Shown here: positions 15,601 through 24,110 of the stretch, piece after piece
Position numbering within the stretch: the stretch's first letter is position 1
Layout of the letters: each line of letters begins with the position of its first letter
Assembly (NCBI GenBank): GCA_016703525.1
Contig: JADJBW010000008.1
Coordinates: 124,001-188,000 of the forward strand
Length of the DNA: 64,000 nt
Direction of reading: 5' to 3'
From: Actinomycetota bacterium
GTDB lineage: Bacteria > Actinomycetota > Acidimicrobiia > Acidimicrobiales > Microtrichaceae
Notes under the pieces: generated by a model
What the model was told of the DNA's origin: nothing
The model's database searches: none
What the model saw: the letters and a program-made list of their open reading frames with translations, nothing else
Translations under genes and position numbers: made by a program

Positions 15601-17081
15601 TGGGAGCATCGATGCACGCCGATGAACGCTTCCGGGCGCTGTTCGAGCCGCGGGGGGTCCTCGTCGCCGGCGCCTCCACGCACCCGGGCAAGTTCGGGTT
15701 CGTCTCGCTGCACAACATCCTCGCCAGCGGCTTCACGGGCCGGGTCGTCGCGACGAATCTCGACGGCGCGTCGGTGCTGGGGGTCGATACGGTCCGCAGC
15801 GTCGAGGAGATCCCCTCGGGCGAGATCGACCTCGTCGTGGTGTGCACGCCGCGAGCCGCCAACCTCGACCTGTTGCGGGCGTGCGCCGGCCGGGGCATTC
15901 GCGCGGCCTTTCTCACCACCGCCGGCTACGGCGAGTCCGGCGACGAGGGACGCGCTGCGGAGTCCGAGTTGGTGGCGCTGTGCGACGAGCTCGGCATCCT
16001 GCTCGCCGGACCGAACGGCCAGGGCGTGGTGTCGACGCCTGTGGGGCTCTGCGCCCAGATCGTGGCGCCCTACCCGCCGGCGGGGTCGATCGGCGTCGCC
16101 AGCCAGTCGGGCAACTTCGTGTCGTCGTTCCTCAACTGGTCGGTCGCGACCGGTATCGGGATCAGCCGGGCGGTCTCCGCCGGCAACGCCGCGGCAACGA
16201 CGGTCGCCGACTACCTCGGCTACTTCGCCGACGATCCCGCCACCGCCGTGTCGCTGGCCTACGTGGAGGGGATAGCGGACGGACGCGACTTCTACGAACG
16301 CGTCCGCGAGGTGGCCCGGGCCCAGCCGCTCGTGCTCGTCAAGGGCGGCGCGACCTCCGGCGGAGCCCGCGCTGCGTCGAGCCACACCGGCGCACTTGCG
16401 ACCGACGACCGGGTCTTCGACGGCATGTGCCGCCAGGCGGGTATCACCCGAGCCGCGACTGTCGAGGAGGCGTTCGAGGCGGCCGCGACGTTCGCGACGC
16501 AGCCGATGCCCCGCGGACCGCGCACGGTCGTGGTCACGACCGCCGGCGGCTGGGGCGTGGTGACCGCCGATGCCATCTCGGCGCATCCCGAACTGGAACT
16601 CGTGGCGCTGCCCGACGACCTTCGCGACACGATCGACACGATGCTGCCGCCGCGCTGGAGTCGCAACAACCCCGTCGATCTCGCAGGTGGCGAGACGCGG
16701 GACACGATCCCGGACGTGCTCGACGCCATCGCCCGCCATCGCGACGTCGACGCAATCGTGTATCTCGGGCTCGGCATCCAGTCGAACCAGGCGGCGATGA
16801 TGGCGAACGGCCCGTTCTACCCCGACCACGGGCTGGAACGGATCGTGGCCTACCACCGCCGCCAGGACGAGCGCTTCGCCCGCGCCGCGTCCGAGATTTC
16901 GGACGCGACCGGCAAACCGATCCTCACCGCGACCGAACTCGCGGTCGCCGACCCGTCGAACCCCGGGCCCGCGACGGTGCGCGCAACGGGCCGGCTGTGC
17001 TATCCGTCGGCCAACCGCGCCGTCACTGCGCTCTGGCACCTCGCCCGCGTCGCGCGCACCCGGCGGGAGCGTGCCCGATGA
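15600..17081 (+). CDS. NDP-forming acyl-CoA synthetase, alpha (CoA-binding/ligase) subunit
   Basis: A 493-residue protein with an N-terminal CoA-binding Rossmann domain (GVLVAGASTHPGKFG), a succinyl-CoA-synthetase-like flavodoxin domain (AGPNGQGVVSTPVGL, VASQSGN) and a third domain. SSHTGALATDD near residue 262 holds the phospho-His of this family. It couples acid + CoA + NTP to acyl-CoA. ATG 15600 overlaps the beta-subunit stop; a second in-frame ATG at 15612 is a possible alternative. Its stop overlaps the start of dacB. Confidence 0.85.
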   Translation: MGASMHADERFRALFEPRGVLVAGASTHPGKFGFVSLHNILASGFTGRVVATNLDGASVLGVDTVRSVEEIPSGEIDLVVVCTPRAANLDLLRACAGRGIRAAFLTTAGYGESGDEGRAAESELVALCDELGILLAGPNGQGVVSTPVGLCAQIVAPYPPAGSIGVASQSGNFVSSFLNWSVATGIGISRAVSAGNAAATTVADYLGYFADDPATAVSLAYVEGIADGRDFYERVREVARAQPLVLVKGGATSGGARAASSHTGALATDDRVFDGMCRQAGITRAATVEEAFEAAATFATQPMPRGPRTVVVTTAGGWGVVTADAISAHPELELVALPDDLRDTIDTMLPPRWSRNNPVDLAGGETRDTIPDVLDAIARHRDVDAIVYLGLGIQSNQAAMMANGPFYPDHGLERIVAYHRRQDERFARAASEISDATGKPILTATELAVADPSNPGPATVRATGRLCYPSANRAVTALWHLARVARTRRERAR

Positions 17082-18517
17082 GCGCGCGCCGCTGGGCCGC
17101 GGCGTCGGCTCTCGCGTTGTCCGGGCTGGGCATGGGTGCATGGGGCACCCACCTCGAACTCGATCGAGAGGCCGACCTGGAGCCGGCGGCGGGCGCCGAC
17201 CTGCCCGTCTCGGTGGCCACGCCGGTCATGTCGGCGCGCCGGGTGCCGGCGCTGCTGGTGCGGCCGCAGGCGTCGCGTCGCCTGAACACTGCCATGGCAC
17301 CGCTGATGGCGAAGGCGCCTGCCCAGCGCTGCGTCGTCGTTGCCGACGGCCGATCCCGGGTGTTCGCCGACAACCCGGCGCTTCCGCTGCCGGCAGCCTC
17401 GAACCAGAAGCTCGTCACCGCGTTCGGTGCGATCGAACGGCTCGGTGCCGACGCCACGCTCGCCACCTACGTGGGGGCCGGCGCGGCGCCGAGCGACGGC
17501 GTGGTCGCGGGCGACCTGTGGTTCATCGGCGGCGGCGACCCCTTGATCGACACCGAGCCGTACGAGGCGACGCTCAAGCACGGGAAGCCGCCGCGCACCC
17601 CACTCGAGGCGATCGCCGACCGCATCGTCGCTGCCGGCGTGCGCACGATCACCGGAGGGGTCCGCGGCGACGAGAGCCGCTACGACCGTGAACGGGTCGT
17701 CGCATCCTGGCCGTCGCGGTACATCGACCAGGCCCAGGTGGGCCCGCTCAGCGCCTTGTCCGTCAACGACGGCCGCACCTATCCGGCCATCGCCGGGGCT
17801 CCCGCTGCGCCCGCCAAACCGGCCGCCGACCCGGCGGCGTACGCTGCGCAGGCGTTGCACGAACTGCTGGTCGCCCGGGGCGTGACGATCGCCGCGCCGC
17901 CGGGCTCGGGCTCCGCCCCGGCGGACTTGACCCACGTGGTCGACGTGCCGTCGCTCGCGATGTCGCAGATCGTCGCCGAGATGCTGACCTTTAGCGACAA
18001 CAACACCGCGGAGCTGCTGGTCAAGGAGTTGGGTCATGCGGCGGCGGGGCAGGGGAGCACGACCGCGGGTCTCGATGCGATCCGCGAGTCGCTCGGAACC
18101 GCGAACCTGCCGATCGACGGTCTGGCGTTGGCCGACGGGTCGGGCCTCGATCTCGGGAACCGCGTGACCTGCGACCTGCTCGATGCAATTCTCGCCGCCG
18201 ACGGCACCGCCGGCCCGATCTCGGCGGGGCTTGCCGTCGCGAACGGCGACGTGGGCACGCTCGAGGATCGCTACCGAGGGAGTCCCGCGGCGGGCAAGGT
18301 TCGCGCCAAGACCGGGACCCTGCGCAACGTCTCGGCCTTGTCGGGATGGGTGCGGTCCGACAAGGGTCACGATCTTTCGTTCTCGATCGTGTTCAACACG
18401 GGTGACCGCCAGGTGAACGCCGGCGACCTGGAGCTCGAGGAGAACCTGACCGAGGCGCTGCTGTCGTACCCCGACGCGATCGACCCGGCGACCGTCGCTC
18501 CGCACCCGGTTCCGTGA
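17078..18517 (+). CDS. dacB: D-alanyl-D-alanine carboxypeptidase/endopeptidase, PBP4 (S13) family
   Basis: A 479-residue S13-family penicillin-binding protein that trims peptidoglycan outside the membrane. An N-terminal hydrophobic segment (about 5-23) acts as a signal or anchor. The SxxK motif is S108-N-Q-K111. SDN of the second motif is in the segment TFSDNNTAELLVKELG, and the KTG motif is in AKTGTLRNVSALSGW. VRGDESRYD and LADGSGLD are also typical. The ATGA overlap with the synthetase alpha subunit shows it is in the same transcript, an unexpected pairing. Confidence 0.88.
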   Translation: MSARRWAAASALALSGLGMGAWGTHLELDREADLEPAAGADLPVSVATPVMSARRVPALLVRPQASRRLNTAMAPLMAKAPAQRCVVVADGRSRVFADNPALPLPAASNQKLVTAFGAIERLGADATLATYVGAGAAPSDGVVAGDLWFIGGGDPLIDTEPYEATLKHGKPPRTPLEAIADRIVAAGVRTITGGVRGDESRYDRERVVASWPSRYIDQAQVGPLSALSVNDGRTYPAIAGAPAAPAKPAADPAAYAAQALHELLVARGVTIAAPPGSGSAPADLTHVVDVPSLAMSQIVAEMLTFSDNNTAELLVKELGHAAAGQGSTTAGLDAIRESLGTANLPIDGLALADGSGLDLGNRVTCDLLDAILAADGTAGPISAGLAVANGDVGTLEDRYRGSPAAGKVRAKTGTLRNVSALSGWVRSDKGHDLSFSIVFNTGDRQVNAGDLELEENLTEALLSYPDAIDPATVAPHPVP

Positions 18518-18607
18518 GCATCGCCGCCGCGCTCCGATGCCGTCGCGGGCGCCACGATGGTGCTGGAGGCGGGCGGGTCCGTCTAACTGCGTCGCACTTG
18601 CGCGTCG

Positions 18608-18613
18608 TAGCGT
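18608..18613 (+). promoter_or_regulatory. -10 box (TAGCGT) before the small membrane-protein genes
   Basis: TAGCGT in the 156-bp gap after dacB. The next gene begins 60 nt downstream with a GAGGAG site at 18663-18668. No clear -35. Confidence 0.3.
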
Positions 18614-18673
18614 TTGCCGGTCGCGCCGGAACCCACTAGGAAAGTGGGTTCACGGCAGCCCCGAGGAGCGGAC

Positions 18674-19006
18674 GTGGCAGAACCTGCACCAGAACGTAAA
18701 GGCCCCGGCGATCACGTCAACGAGCTCAAGACGCTCGTGGTGGGATACGCCAAACAGGAGACCATCGACCCGCTTCGACATCTGGGCAAGTACCTGGGGT
18801 TCGGGGCCGCCGGATCGATCCTCATCGGGCTCGGATCGGTCTTCCTGCTGCTCGCCCTGTTGCGGGGCGTTCAGGCGATCGGGCCGTTCGACGGGTCCAC
18901 CGGCGGGTGGTCGCTGCTCTCGTACGGCATCACCATGATCGTCGGCTTGATCGCCGTCGGGATCGTGGCGAAGGTCATCACCAGCAAGAAGGGTTCGAAG
19001 CCATGA
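18674..19006 (+). CDS. Small two-TM membrane protein
   Basis: A 110-residue protein. A charged N-terminus of about 45 residues precedes two hydrophobic segments (about 49-68 and 83-102), and it ends with a Lys-rich tail. It vaguely resembles actinobacterial Holin-X-like proteins, but I would not assign it. GTG start with GAGGAG 5 nt upstream. Its stop overlaps the ATG of the next gene. Confidence 0.7.
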   Translation: MAEPAPERKGPGDHVNELKTLVVGYAKQETIDPLRHLGKYLGFGAAGSILIGLGSVFLLLALLRGVQAIGPFDGSTGGWSLLSYGITMIVGLIAVGIVAKVITSKKGSKP

Positions 19007-19221
19007 GCGACGACAACGGTTCCTCCAAGATCAGCCGCGACGACATCAAGTCCAAGCTCGCCGACATCCAGGGCGAGGCCACCGACACCGTCGAGGGCGC
19101 CAAGAACCAACTCGTCGCTGTGGGCATCGGTGTCGCGCTGGTGTTGCTGCTCCTGGCGTTCTTCCTGGGGCGCCGAGGCGGGGTGCGCAAGAGCACCATC
19201 ATCGAAGTGAAGCGCGCCTGA
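19003..19221 (+). CDS. Small single-TM protein
   Basis: A 72-residue protein. A polar helical N-terminus (ISRDDIKSKLADIQGE) is followed by one hydrophobic segment at about 38-56 and a basic C-terminus. The ATG overlaps the preceding stop (ATGA). Function unknown; it probably works with its membrane-protein neighbour. Confidence 0.7.
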   Translation: MSDDNGSSKISRDDIKSKLADIQGEATDTVEGAKNQLVAVGIGVALVLLLLAFFLGRRGGVRKSTIIEVKRA

Positions 19222-19223
19222 CC

Positions 19224-19760
19224 ATGGCCTCGCTGTTGCGCCAACGCGCCATGTCGATGCTCTTCGGCGGCGGTGTCGGCGGCGCCGTCGCGGCGCAGCT
19301 CGTCTCGCGCGTCGGCGCGCAACTCAACGACGCGCTGCACCGCGACGCCGAGGTGCTCGACACCTCGCGACTCGCGGTGGGGGAGACCTACCTCGTCACC
19401 ACCCGGCCGCCCATGAACCGGGCTGAACGGCGCCTCACCGCGCATCGCGAGGCGCTCGCCGCCAAGTTGGGCGATGGCAGCGGCCACTCCCGCCGTACCG
19501 TCACGGCCGCCCGCCGGCTCGCCGCGTCGCAACGCCGGGTTGAGCGGCGCTCGCCGACATCGCGCCGCGGCCGGCGTGCTGCCGCCCGGGCCGACAAGTA
19601 CGGCGCACGATTCGACAAGCTCACCGCCCGCTCACCCAAGGACCAGGCGCGCGTCGCGCAGCTCGCCGAGATCGACGCCAAGCTCGCAACGCTGCGGGCC
19701 GACGCGATCGCCTCGGCCCGCCGCACCAAGCGTCCGACCCGCTCCACCACCTTCCGTTAG
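19224..19760 (+). CDS. Basic hypothetical protein
   Basis: A 178-residue protein starting 2 nt after the previous stop. Residues 1-35 have a Gly/Ala-rich hydrophobic stretch (LFGGGVGGAVAAQLVSRVG). Residues 60-178 are rich in Arg, Lys and Ala and likely helical or nucleic-acid/membrane-surface binding. I recognise no family. Third gene of a probable operon of small envelope-related proteins. Confidence 0.6.
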   Translation: MASLLRQRAMSMLFGGGVGGAVAAQLVSRVGAQLNDALHRDAEVLDTSRLAVGETYLVTTRPPMNRAERRLTAHREALAAKLGDGSGHSRRTVTAARRLAASQRRVERRSPTSRRGRRAAARADKYGARFDKLTARSPKDQARVAQLAEIDAKLATLRADAIASARRTKRPTRSTTFR

Positions 19761-19809
19761 CGACCGACGGTCTCCCGCGGTTCCTGGCGCCGCCGCGCTT
19801 TCGGCCATC

Positions 19810-20019
19810 ATGGGATCCGTGCTCGTACGACTCCGCAACCCGACCCGCGACATCGACATGCGCGGCCCCATGACGGTCGCCAGGCTGTTGAATCGACTCG
19901 ACCTCAACCGCGAATCGGTGCTCGTGGTGCGCAACCGTGAGCTCGTGCCCGGCGACGCGCTCCTCGCCGATGACGACGAGGTGGAGATCCGCCCCGTGAT
20001 CTCGGGCGGTTCGGCATGA
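19810..20019 (+). CDS. ttuB: TtuB-like ubiquitin-fold sulfur carrier
   Basis: A 69-residue beta-grasp protein of the ThiS/MoaD/TtuB kind: SVLVRLRNPTRDIDM, then TVARLLNRLDLNRESVLVVRNRELV and DDDEVEIRPVISGG. The usual C-terminal Gly-Gly that is thiocarboxylated is followed here by Ser-Ala, so activation would need removal of two residues, or the GGSA end works differently. It overlaps the start of ttuA by 4 nt, which strongly suggests it is the sulfur donor for that enzyme. Thermus TtuB both feeds tRNA thiolation and is conjugated to proteins. The activating E1-like TtuC is not in this window. Confidence 0.75.
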   Translation: MGSVLVRLRNPTRDIDMRGPMTVARLLNRLDLNRESVLVVRNRELVPGDALLADDDEVEIRPVISGGSA

Positions 20020-20957
20020 AGTGCACGGTGTGCCGCGGCCCGGCGGTGATCGACCTTCGTCGCCACAACGCGAACTTCTGCGCCGAGCATTTCCTGAAAT
20101 TCTGCCGCGACCAGGTGGAGCGCACGATCGACGACTTCGACATGTTCGCACCGGGCGATCGCGTGCTCGTGGCCGTGTCGGGCGGCAAGGACTCGCTCGC
20201 CGCGTGGCACATCCTGCGCCACCTCGGCTACGACGCGACCGGGCTGTACATCGGTCTGGGGATCGGCGAGTACAGCGACACGAGCCATCGCTACGTCGCC
20301 GCCTTCGCCGCCGAACACGACGCCCCACTCATCACGGTCGACCTGCGGGAACGATACGGCTACGACATACCGGGCGGCGCTCGAGCGGCACGCCGCACCC
20401 CGTGCTCGGCATGCGGGCTGTCGAAGCGCCACGTCTTCGACGAGGCGGCGATCGAAGGCGCATTCGATGCCGTGGCGACCGGCCACAACCTCGACGACGA
20501 AGCCGCGGTGCTGTTCGGCAACGTGCTGCACTGGCACACCGAATACCTCGGCCGCCAGTCGCCCGTGCTGGCGGCGCGCGACGGCTTCCCGCGCAAGGTG
20601 AAGCCGCTCGTCCGCCTCGGCGAGCGGGAGATGGCCGCCTACTGCATCGTCGCCGGCATCGACTACATCGTCGACGAGTGCCCGATGGCCCGTGGCAACC
20701 GTCACCTGCACTACAAGGCGGCGCTCAACGACATCGAGGCCGCGTCCCCCGGGGCGAAGGCCGACTTCTACTTCGGCTTCCTGCGCCGTGCCGCCGACCG
20801 TTTCGACGGTGAGGCCGAGGCTGGTCGGGAACAGCTCGGTCGGTGCGACACCTGCGGCGCGCCGAGTCCCGTCGAACGCTGCGCGTTCTGCCGCCTCGTC
20901 GAACGCGCCGGCGGCGCCGTCCCCGTGAACGCACCCACCCTTCGAGGAGCGAAATGA
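20016..20957 (+). CDS. ttuA: tRNA 2-thiolation enzyme TtuA (TtcA/TtuA family, Fe-S)
   Basis: A 313-residue PP-loop ATPase. The N-terminal zinc site is C3, C6, C22, H25. The PP-loop SGGKDS is at 55-60. The Fe-S cluster cysteines are C130 and C133 (TPCSAC) and C222 (DEC). A C-terminal zinc finger has CDTCGAPSPVERCAFC. These positions match, as I recall them, those of Thermus thermophilus TtuA, which adds sulfur to U54/T54 in the tRNA T-loop. It overlaps ttuB upstream and trmI downstream by 4 nt each. All catalytic residues are present, so an active enzyme is expected. Confidence 0.9.
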   Translation: MKCTVCRGPAVIDLRRHNANFCAEHFLKFCRDQVERTIDDFDMFAPGDRVLVAVSGGKDSLAAWHILRHLGYDATGLYIGLGIGEYSDTSHRYVAAFAAEHDAPLITVDLRERYGYDIPGGARAARRTPCSACGLSKRHVFDEAAIEGAFDAVATGHNLDDEAAVLFGNVLHWHTEYLGRQSPVLAARDGFPRKVKPLVRLGEREMAAYCIVAGIDYIVDECPMARGNRHLHYKAALNDIEAASPGAKADFYFGFLRRAADRFDGEAEAGREQLGRCDTCGAPSPVERCAFCRLVERAGGAVPVNAPTLRGAK

Positions 20958-21730
20958 GTCAGACCCTGGCAGCCGGTGACCTGGTGCTGTTGTTGGACAC
21001 GAAGGGCCGTCGCTACCTCGTGACCCTGACCGAGGGGAAGGAGTTCCACTCGCATTCCGGCTTCGTCGCCCACGCCGACCTGATCGGCGCCAACGAGGGC
21101 GACGAGGTGATGTCGACTCGCGGTGGGCGGTACACGGTGCTGCGACCCACCCTCTCCGAGTTCGTCTTGAAGATGCCCCGTGGCGCGCAGGTCATCTATC
21201 CGAAGGACCTCGGTCCGATCCTGATGCTCGCCGACATCGGCGCGGGCACGCGGGTGCTCGAGTCGGGCATCGGATCGGGTGCGCTCTCGATGGCGATGTT
21301 GCGCGCCGGCGCGAACATCGTCGGATACGAGCTACGCGAGGACTTCGCAACTCGCGCCCAGGCGAACGTCGAGCGATTCCTGGGGGCCGAGGCGATGAGC
21401 CGCTATCGGGTCGAGTTGCGCGACTGCTACGACGGCATCGACGAGACCGACATGGACCGCGTCGTGCTCGACCTGCCCGAACCGTGGCGGGTGGTGCCCC
21501 ACGCTGCGCTCGCGCTGCGGCCCGGAGGCATCATCGTCGGCTACTCGCCGAGCATCATGCAGGTGACGCAGTTCCGCGACGCGCTCGACGCGTCGGGGTT
21601 CATGCTCGCCGAAACGATCGAGGTGCTGCACCGAGGCTGGCACATCGAGGGAGCGGCCGTGCGCCCCGATCACCGCATGGTTGCCCACACGGGGTTCCTC
21701 ACCACGGCCCGCCGCGGTCGCGCCCGCTGA
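20954..21730 (+). CDS. trmI: tRNA (adenine-58-N1)-methyltransferase TrmI
   Basis: A 258-residue SAM-dependent methyltransferase that makes m1A58 in the tRNA T-loop. The N-terminal small domain leads to PRGAQVIYPKDLGPIL, then the SAM motif VLESGIGSGALS. The catalytic motif is DLPEPW near residue 178. ATG overlaps the ttuA stop and is preceded by GAGGAG. In mycobacteria trmI also lies upstream of mpa. m1A58 and 2-thiolation of T54 are linked in Thermus, so ttuB–ttuA–trmI looks like one functional unit. Confidence 0.92.
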   Translation: MSQTLAAGDLVLLLDTKGRRYLVTLTEGKEFHSHSGFVAHADLIGANEGDEVMSTRGGRYTVLRPTLSEFVLKMPRGAQVIYPKDLGPILMLADIGAGTRVLESGIGSGALSMAMLRAGANIVGYELREDFATRAQANVERFLGAEAMSRYRVELRDCYDGIDETDMDRVVLDLPEPWRVVPHAALALRPGGIIVGYSPSIMQVTQFRDALDASGFMLAETIEVLHRGWHIEGAAVRPDHRMVAHTGFLTTARRGRAR

Positions 21731-21758
21731 GTGCGTGAACCGGGCCGTCGCCCGGGCG

Positions 21759-21790
21759 CGAGTCGGGCCGCCCGAAGGCGGCCCGACTCG
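21759..21790. terminator. Two-way hairpin terminator between trmI and ferredoxin
   Basis: A perfect 14-bp stem (CGAGTCGGGCCGCC and its complement) closes a CGAA loop. It lies between convergent stops at 21730 and 21822. There is no U-tract on either strand. Confidence 0.7.
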
Positions 21791-21821
21791 ACAATCGATT
21801 CGCTTCGTGTGCCCGAAGGGG

Positions 21822-22064
21822 CTACTCGACCTCGAGGAAGATGCACTCGCCGGGGCACTCCTCGGCCGACTCGATCACGGCCTCTTCCTGCCCGGCCGGG
21901 ATGTTCGCCATGCCCTCGGCGCCGCCCGGATCTGAGAAGACCTTCGCGCCTTCCTTGACATACGCGAGGCCGTCGTCGAGCAAGGTGAAGACGTCGGGTG
22001 CGATCTCCTCGCAGAGACCGTCGCCGGTGCAAAGATCCTGGTCGATCCAGACCTTCATGCCCAT
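21822..22064 (-). CDS. Small ferredoxin (single 3Fe-4S/4Fe-4S cluster)
   Basis: An 80-residue ferredoxin. The cluster motif is CTGDGLC near residue 12, with Asp where a fourth Cys would sit, and CPGEC near residue 70. This is the type that partners cytochromes P450 and other oxidoreductases in actinomycetes. AGGAG lies 12 nt before the ATG. Convergent with trmI and divergent from mpa. The redox partner is not evident nearby. Confidence 0.88.
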   Translation of the reverse strand: MGMKVWIDQDLCTGDGLCEEIAPDVFTLLDDGLAYVKEGAKVFSDPGGAEGMANIPAGQEEAVIESAEECPGECIFLEVE

Positions 22065-22197
22065 GGTGTGAGTGCTCCTCAGTTCGGTAGGGCTTTGTCT
22101 TCAGTCCCTACGGCGCTGAATCTAACCATACCGACTTGGTGGGGCGGCAACTCGCCACGAAGGAAGGGTTGCCCACAGCGCCGCCCACCGATGGTGT

Positions 22198-22203
22198 TAG
22201 GTT
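22198..22203 (+). promoter_or_regulatory. -10 box (TAGGTT) for mpa
   Basis: TAGGTT lies 17 nt before the GTG at 22221, with a GAGAGGAG purine run at 22213-22220 in between. Probable start of the proteasome operon transcript. Confidence 0.35.
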
Positions 22204-22220
22204 CGCCGCGTCGAGAGGAG

Positions 22221-24055
22221 GTGCACGCCATCGACCCCCGGACCCCCCAATCCGACCCCGCCGATGAGGGCGCGGGAGACCGCCGCACACCCGGCGCCAC
22301 GAGCGACGCCGCCGAGCTCGTCGCGGACAACGAGGCGTTGCGCGAGCAGATCGGCGTCCTCCGGGACGAGGTGACCGTCCTGTTCCGGCGGCTCCAGGAA
22401 GGCCCGCGGCGCGTGCGAACGCTCGAAGAGCGACTGCTCGATACCAAGGGGCAGCTCGCCAAGGCGGTCGCGCAGAACGAGAAGCTGACCTTCACCCTGC
22501 GCGAGGCCCGCGACCACATCGCGGCGCTGCGCGACGAGGTCGACAAGCTGACCCAGCCGCCGGCCGCGTACGGGACGCTGCTCGCTCGCAACGACGACGG
22601 GACCGTCGACGTCGTGGCGTCGGGCCGAAAGGTCCGCGTGCAGGTGTCCCCGTCGCTCGATCTCGACGAGGTCGCGGCGGGCCAAGAGGTGGTGTTGAAC
22701 GAGTCCCTCAACGTGGTCGCGGTTCGCCGGGCCGACATCGTCGGCGAGGTCGTGACCCTGCGCGAGGTGCTCGCCGATCAACGCCGGGCGGTCGTCGCCG
22801 GGCGTGGCGACGAGGAACGCGTGGTCGAACTGGGCCACGACATCGACGCGACCGCGTTGCGTTCCGGCGAGCTGGTGCGGCTCGACCAGCGCGCGGCGAT
22901 GGTGCTCGAACGCCTGCCGCGGCCCGAGGTCGACGAGTTGCTGCTCGAGGAGGTTCCCGACCTGCACTACGCCGACATCGGAGGCCTCGACGAGCAGATC
23001 GAGCAGATCACCGACGCGGTGGAACTGCCGTTCCTGCATCAGGAACTTTCGCGGAGTACCTGCTCCCGGCGCCGAAGGGAATCTTGCTGTACGGCCCGCC
23101 GGGATGCGGCAAGACGCTGATCGCCAAGGCCGTCGCAGCATCGCTCGCCCGCAAGGTCGCCGAGCTCACCGGGCGCGATTCCCGCGGCTACTTCATCAAT
23201 GTGAAGGGCCCGGAGCTGCTCAACAAGTACGTGGGCGAGACCGAGCGCCACATCCGCCAGGTGTTCCGCCGGGCACGCGAGAAGGCCGAGGACGGCACGC
23301 CGGTGATCGTGTTCTTCGACGAGATGGAGTCGCTGTTCAGGACGCGAGGGTCGGGCATCAGCTCCGACATGGAATCGACGATCGTGCCGCAACTCCTCGC
23401 CGAGATCGACGGCGTCGAGACCCTGCGCAACGTGATCGTGATCGGGGCGTCGAACCGCGAGGACCTGATCGACCCTGCGATTCTGCGGCCCGGGCGACTG
23501 GACGTGAAGATCAAGATCAACCGACCCGACGCCGAGGCCGCGGCGCAGATCTTCGGGCGGTACCTCACCGACGACCTGCCCATCGACGAGCGGTCCGTCG
23601 AGGAGTTGGGCGGCGGGGACGCACACAAGGCGATTCAGGCGATGATCGAGGCCGCCGTGGCCGAGATGTACCGCGACGACCCGGCGAACGAGTTTCTCGA
23701 GGTCACCTATCAGAACGGCGACAAGGAGATCATGTACTTCCGCGACTTCTCGTCGGGGGCCATGATCGAGAACATCGTCCGCCGGGCGAAGAAGCTCGCG
23801 ATCAAGCGAGAGCTCTCGGACGGGCATCGAGGGATCTGCGTCGACGACCTGCTGGTGTCGATTCGCCAGGAGTACCGCGAGCACGAGGATCTTCCGAACA
23901 CGACCAATCCCGACGACTGGGCGAAGATCTCCGGCAAGAAGGGCGAACGGATCGTGTACATACGCACGCTCGTCCACCGTTCCGACGCCACCCCGCACGG
24001 CGCGGCCGAAGGCGGTCGGGCCATCGAGCGGGTTGCGACCGGCCAGTACCTCTGA
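22221..24055 (+). CDS. mpa: Proteasomal AAA ATPase Mpa/ARC, one frameshift
   Basis: A 611-residue ring ATPase (mycobacterial Mpa is 609) that unfolds pupylated proteins into the 20S proteasome. It has an N-terminal coiled coil (about 30-115), tandem OB domains, then the AAA domain with Walker A GPPGCGKT and Walker B VIVFFDEMES. It ends GQYL, the Tyr-Leu tail that docks on the proteasome. The frame breaks at 23047-23049: adding one T to CTTTC restores HQELFAEYLLPAPKG. The start is uncertain; GTG 22221 directly follows GAGAGGAG, giving poor spacing, and ATG 22191 is an alternative. The indel is probably an error because the rest is fully conserved. Confidence 0.85.
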
Positions 24056-24110
24056 AGTCCGAGCCTCGCGCCAGCGCGCGCGACGCGAGCCGAGCGAAGC
24101 GAATCGAGCG

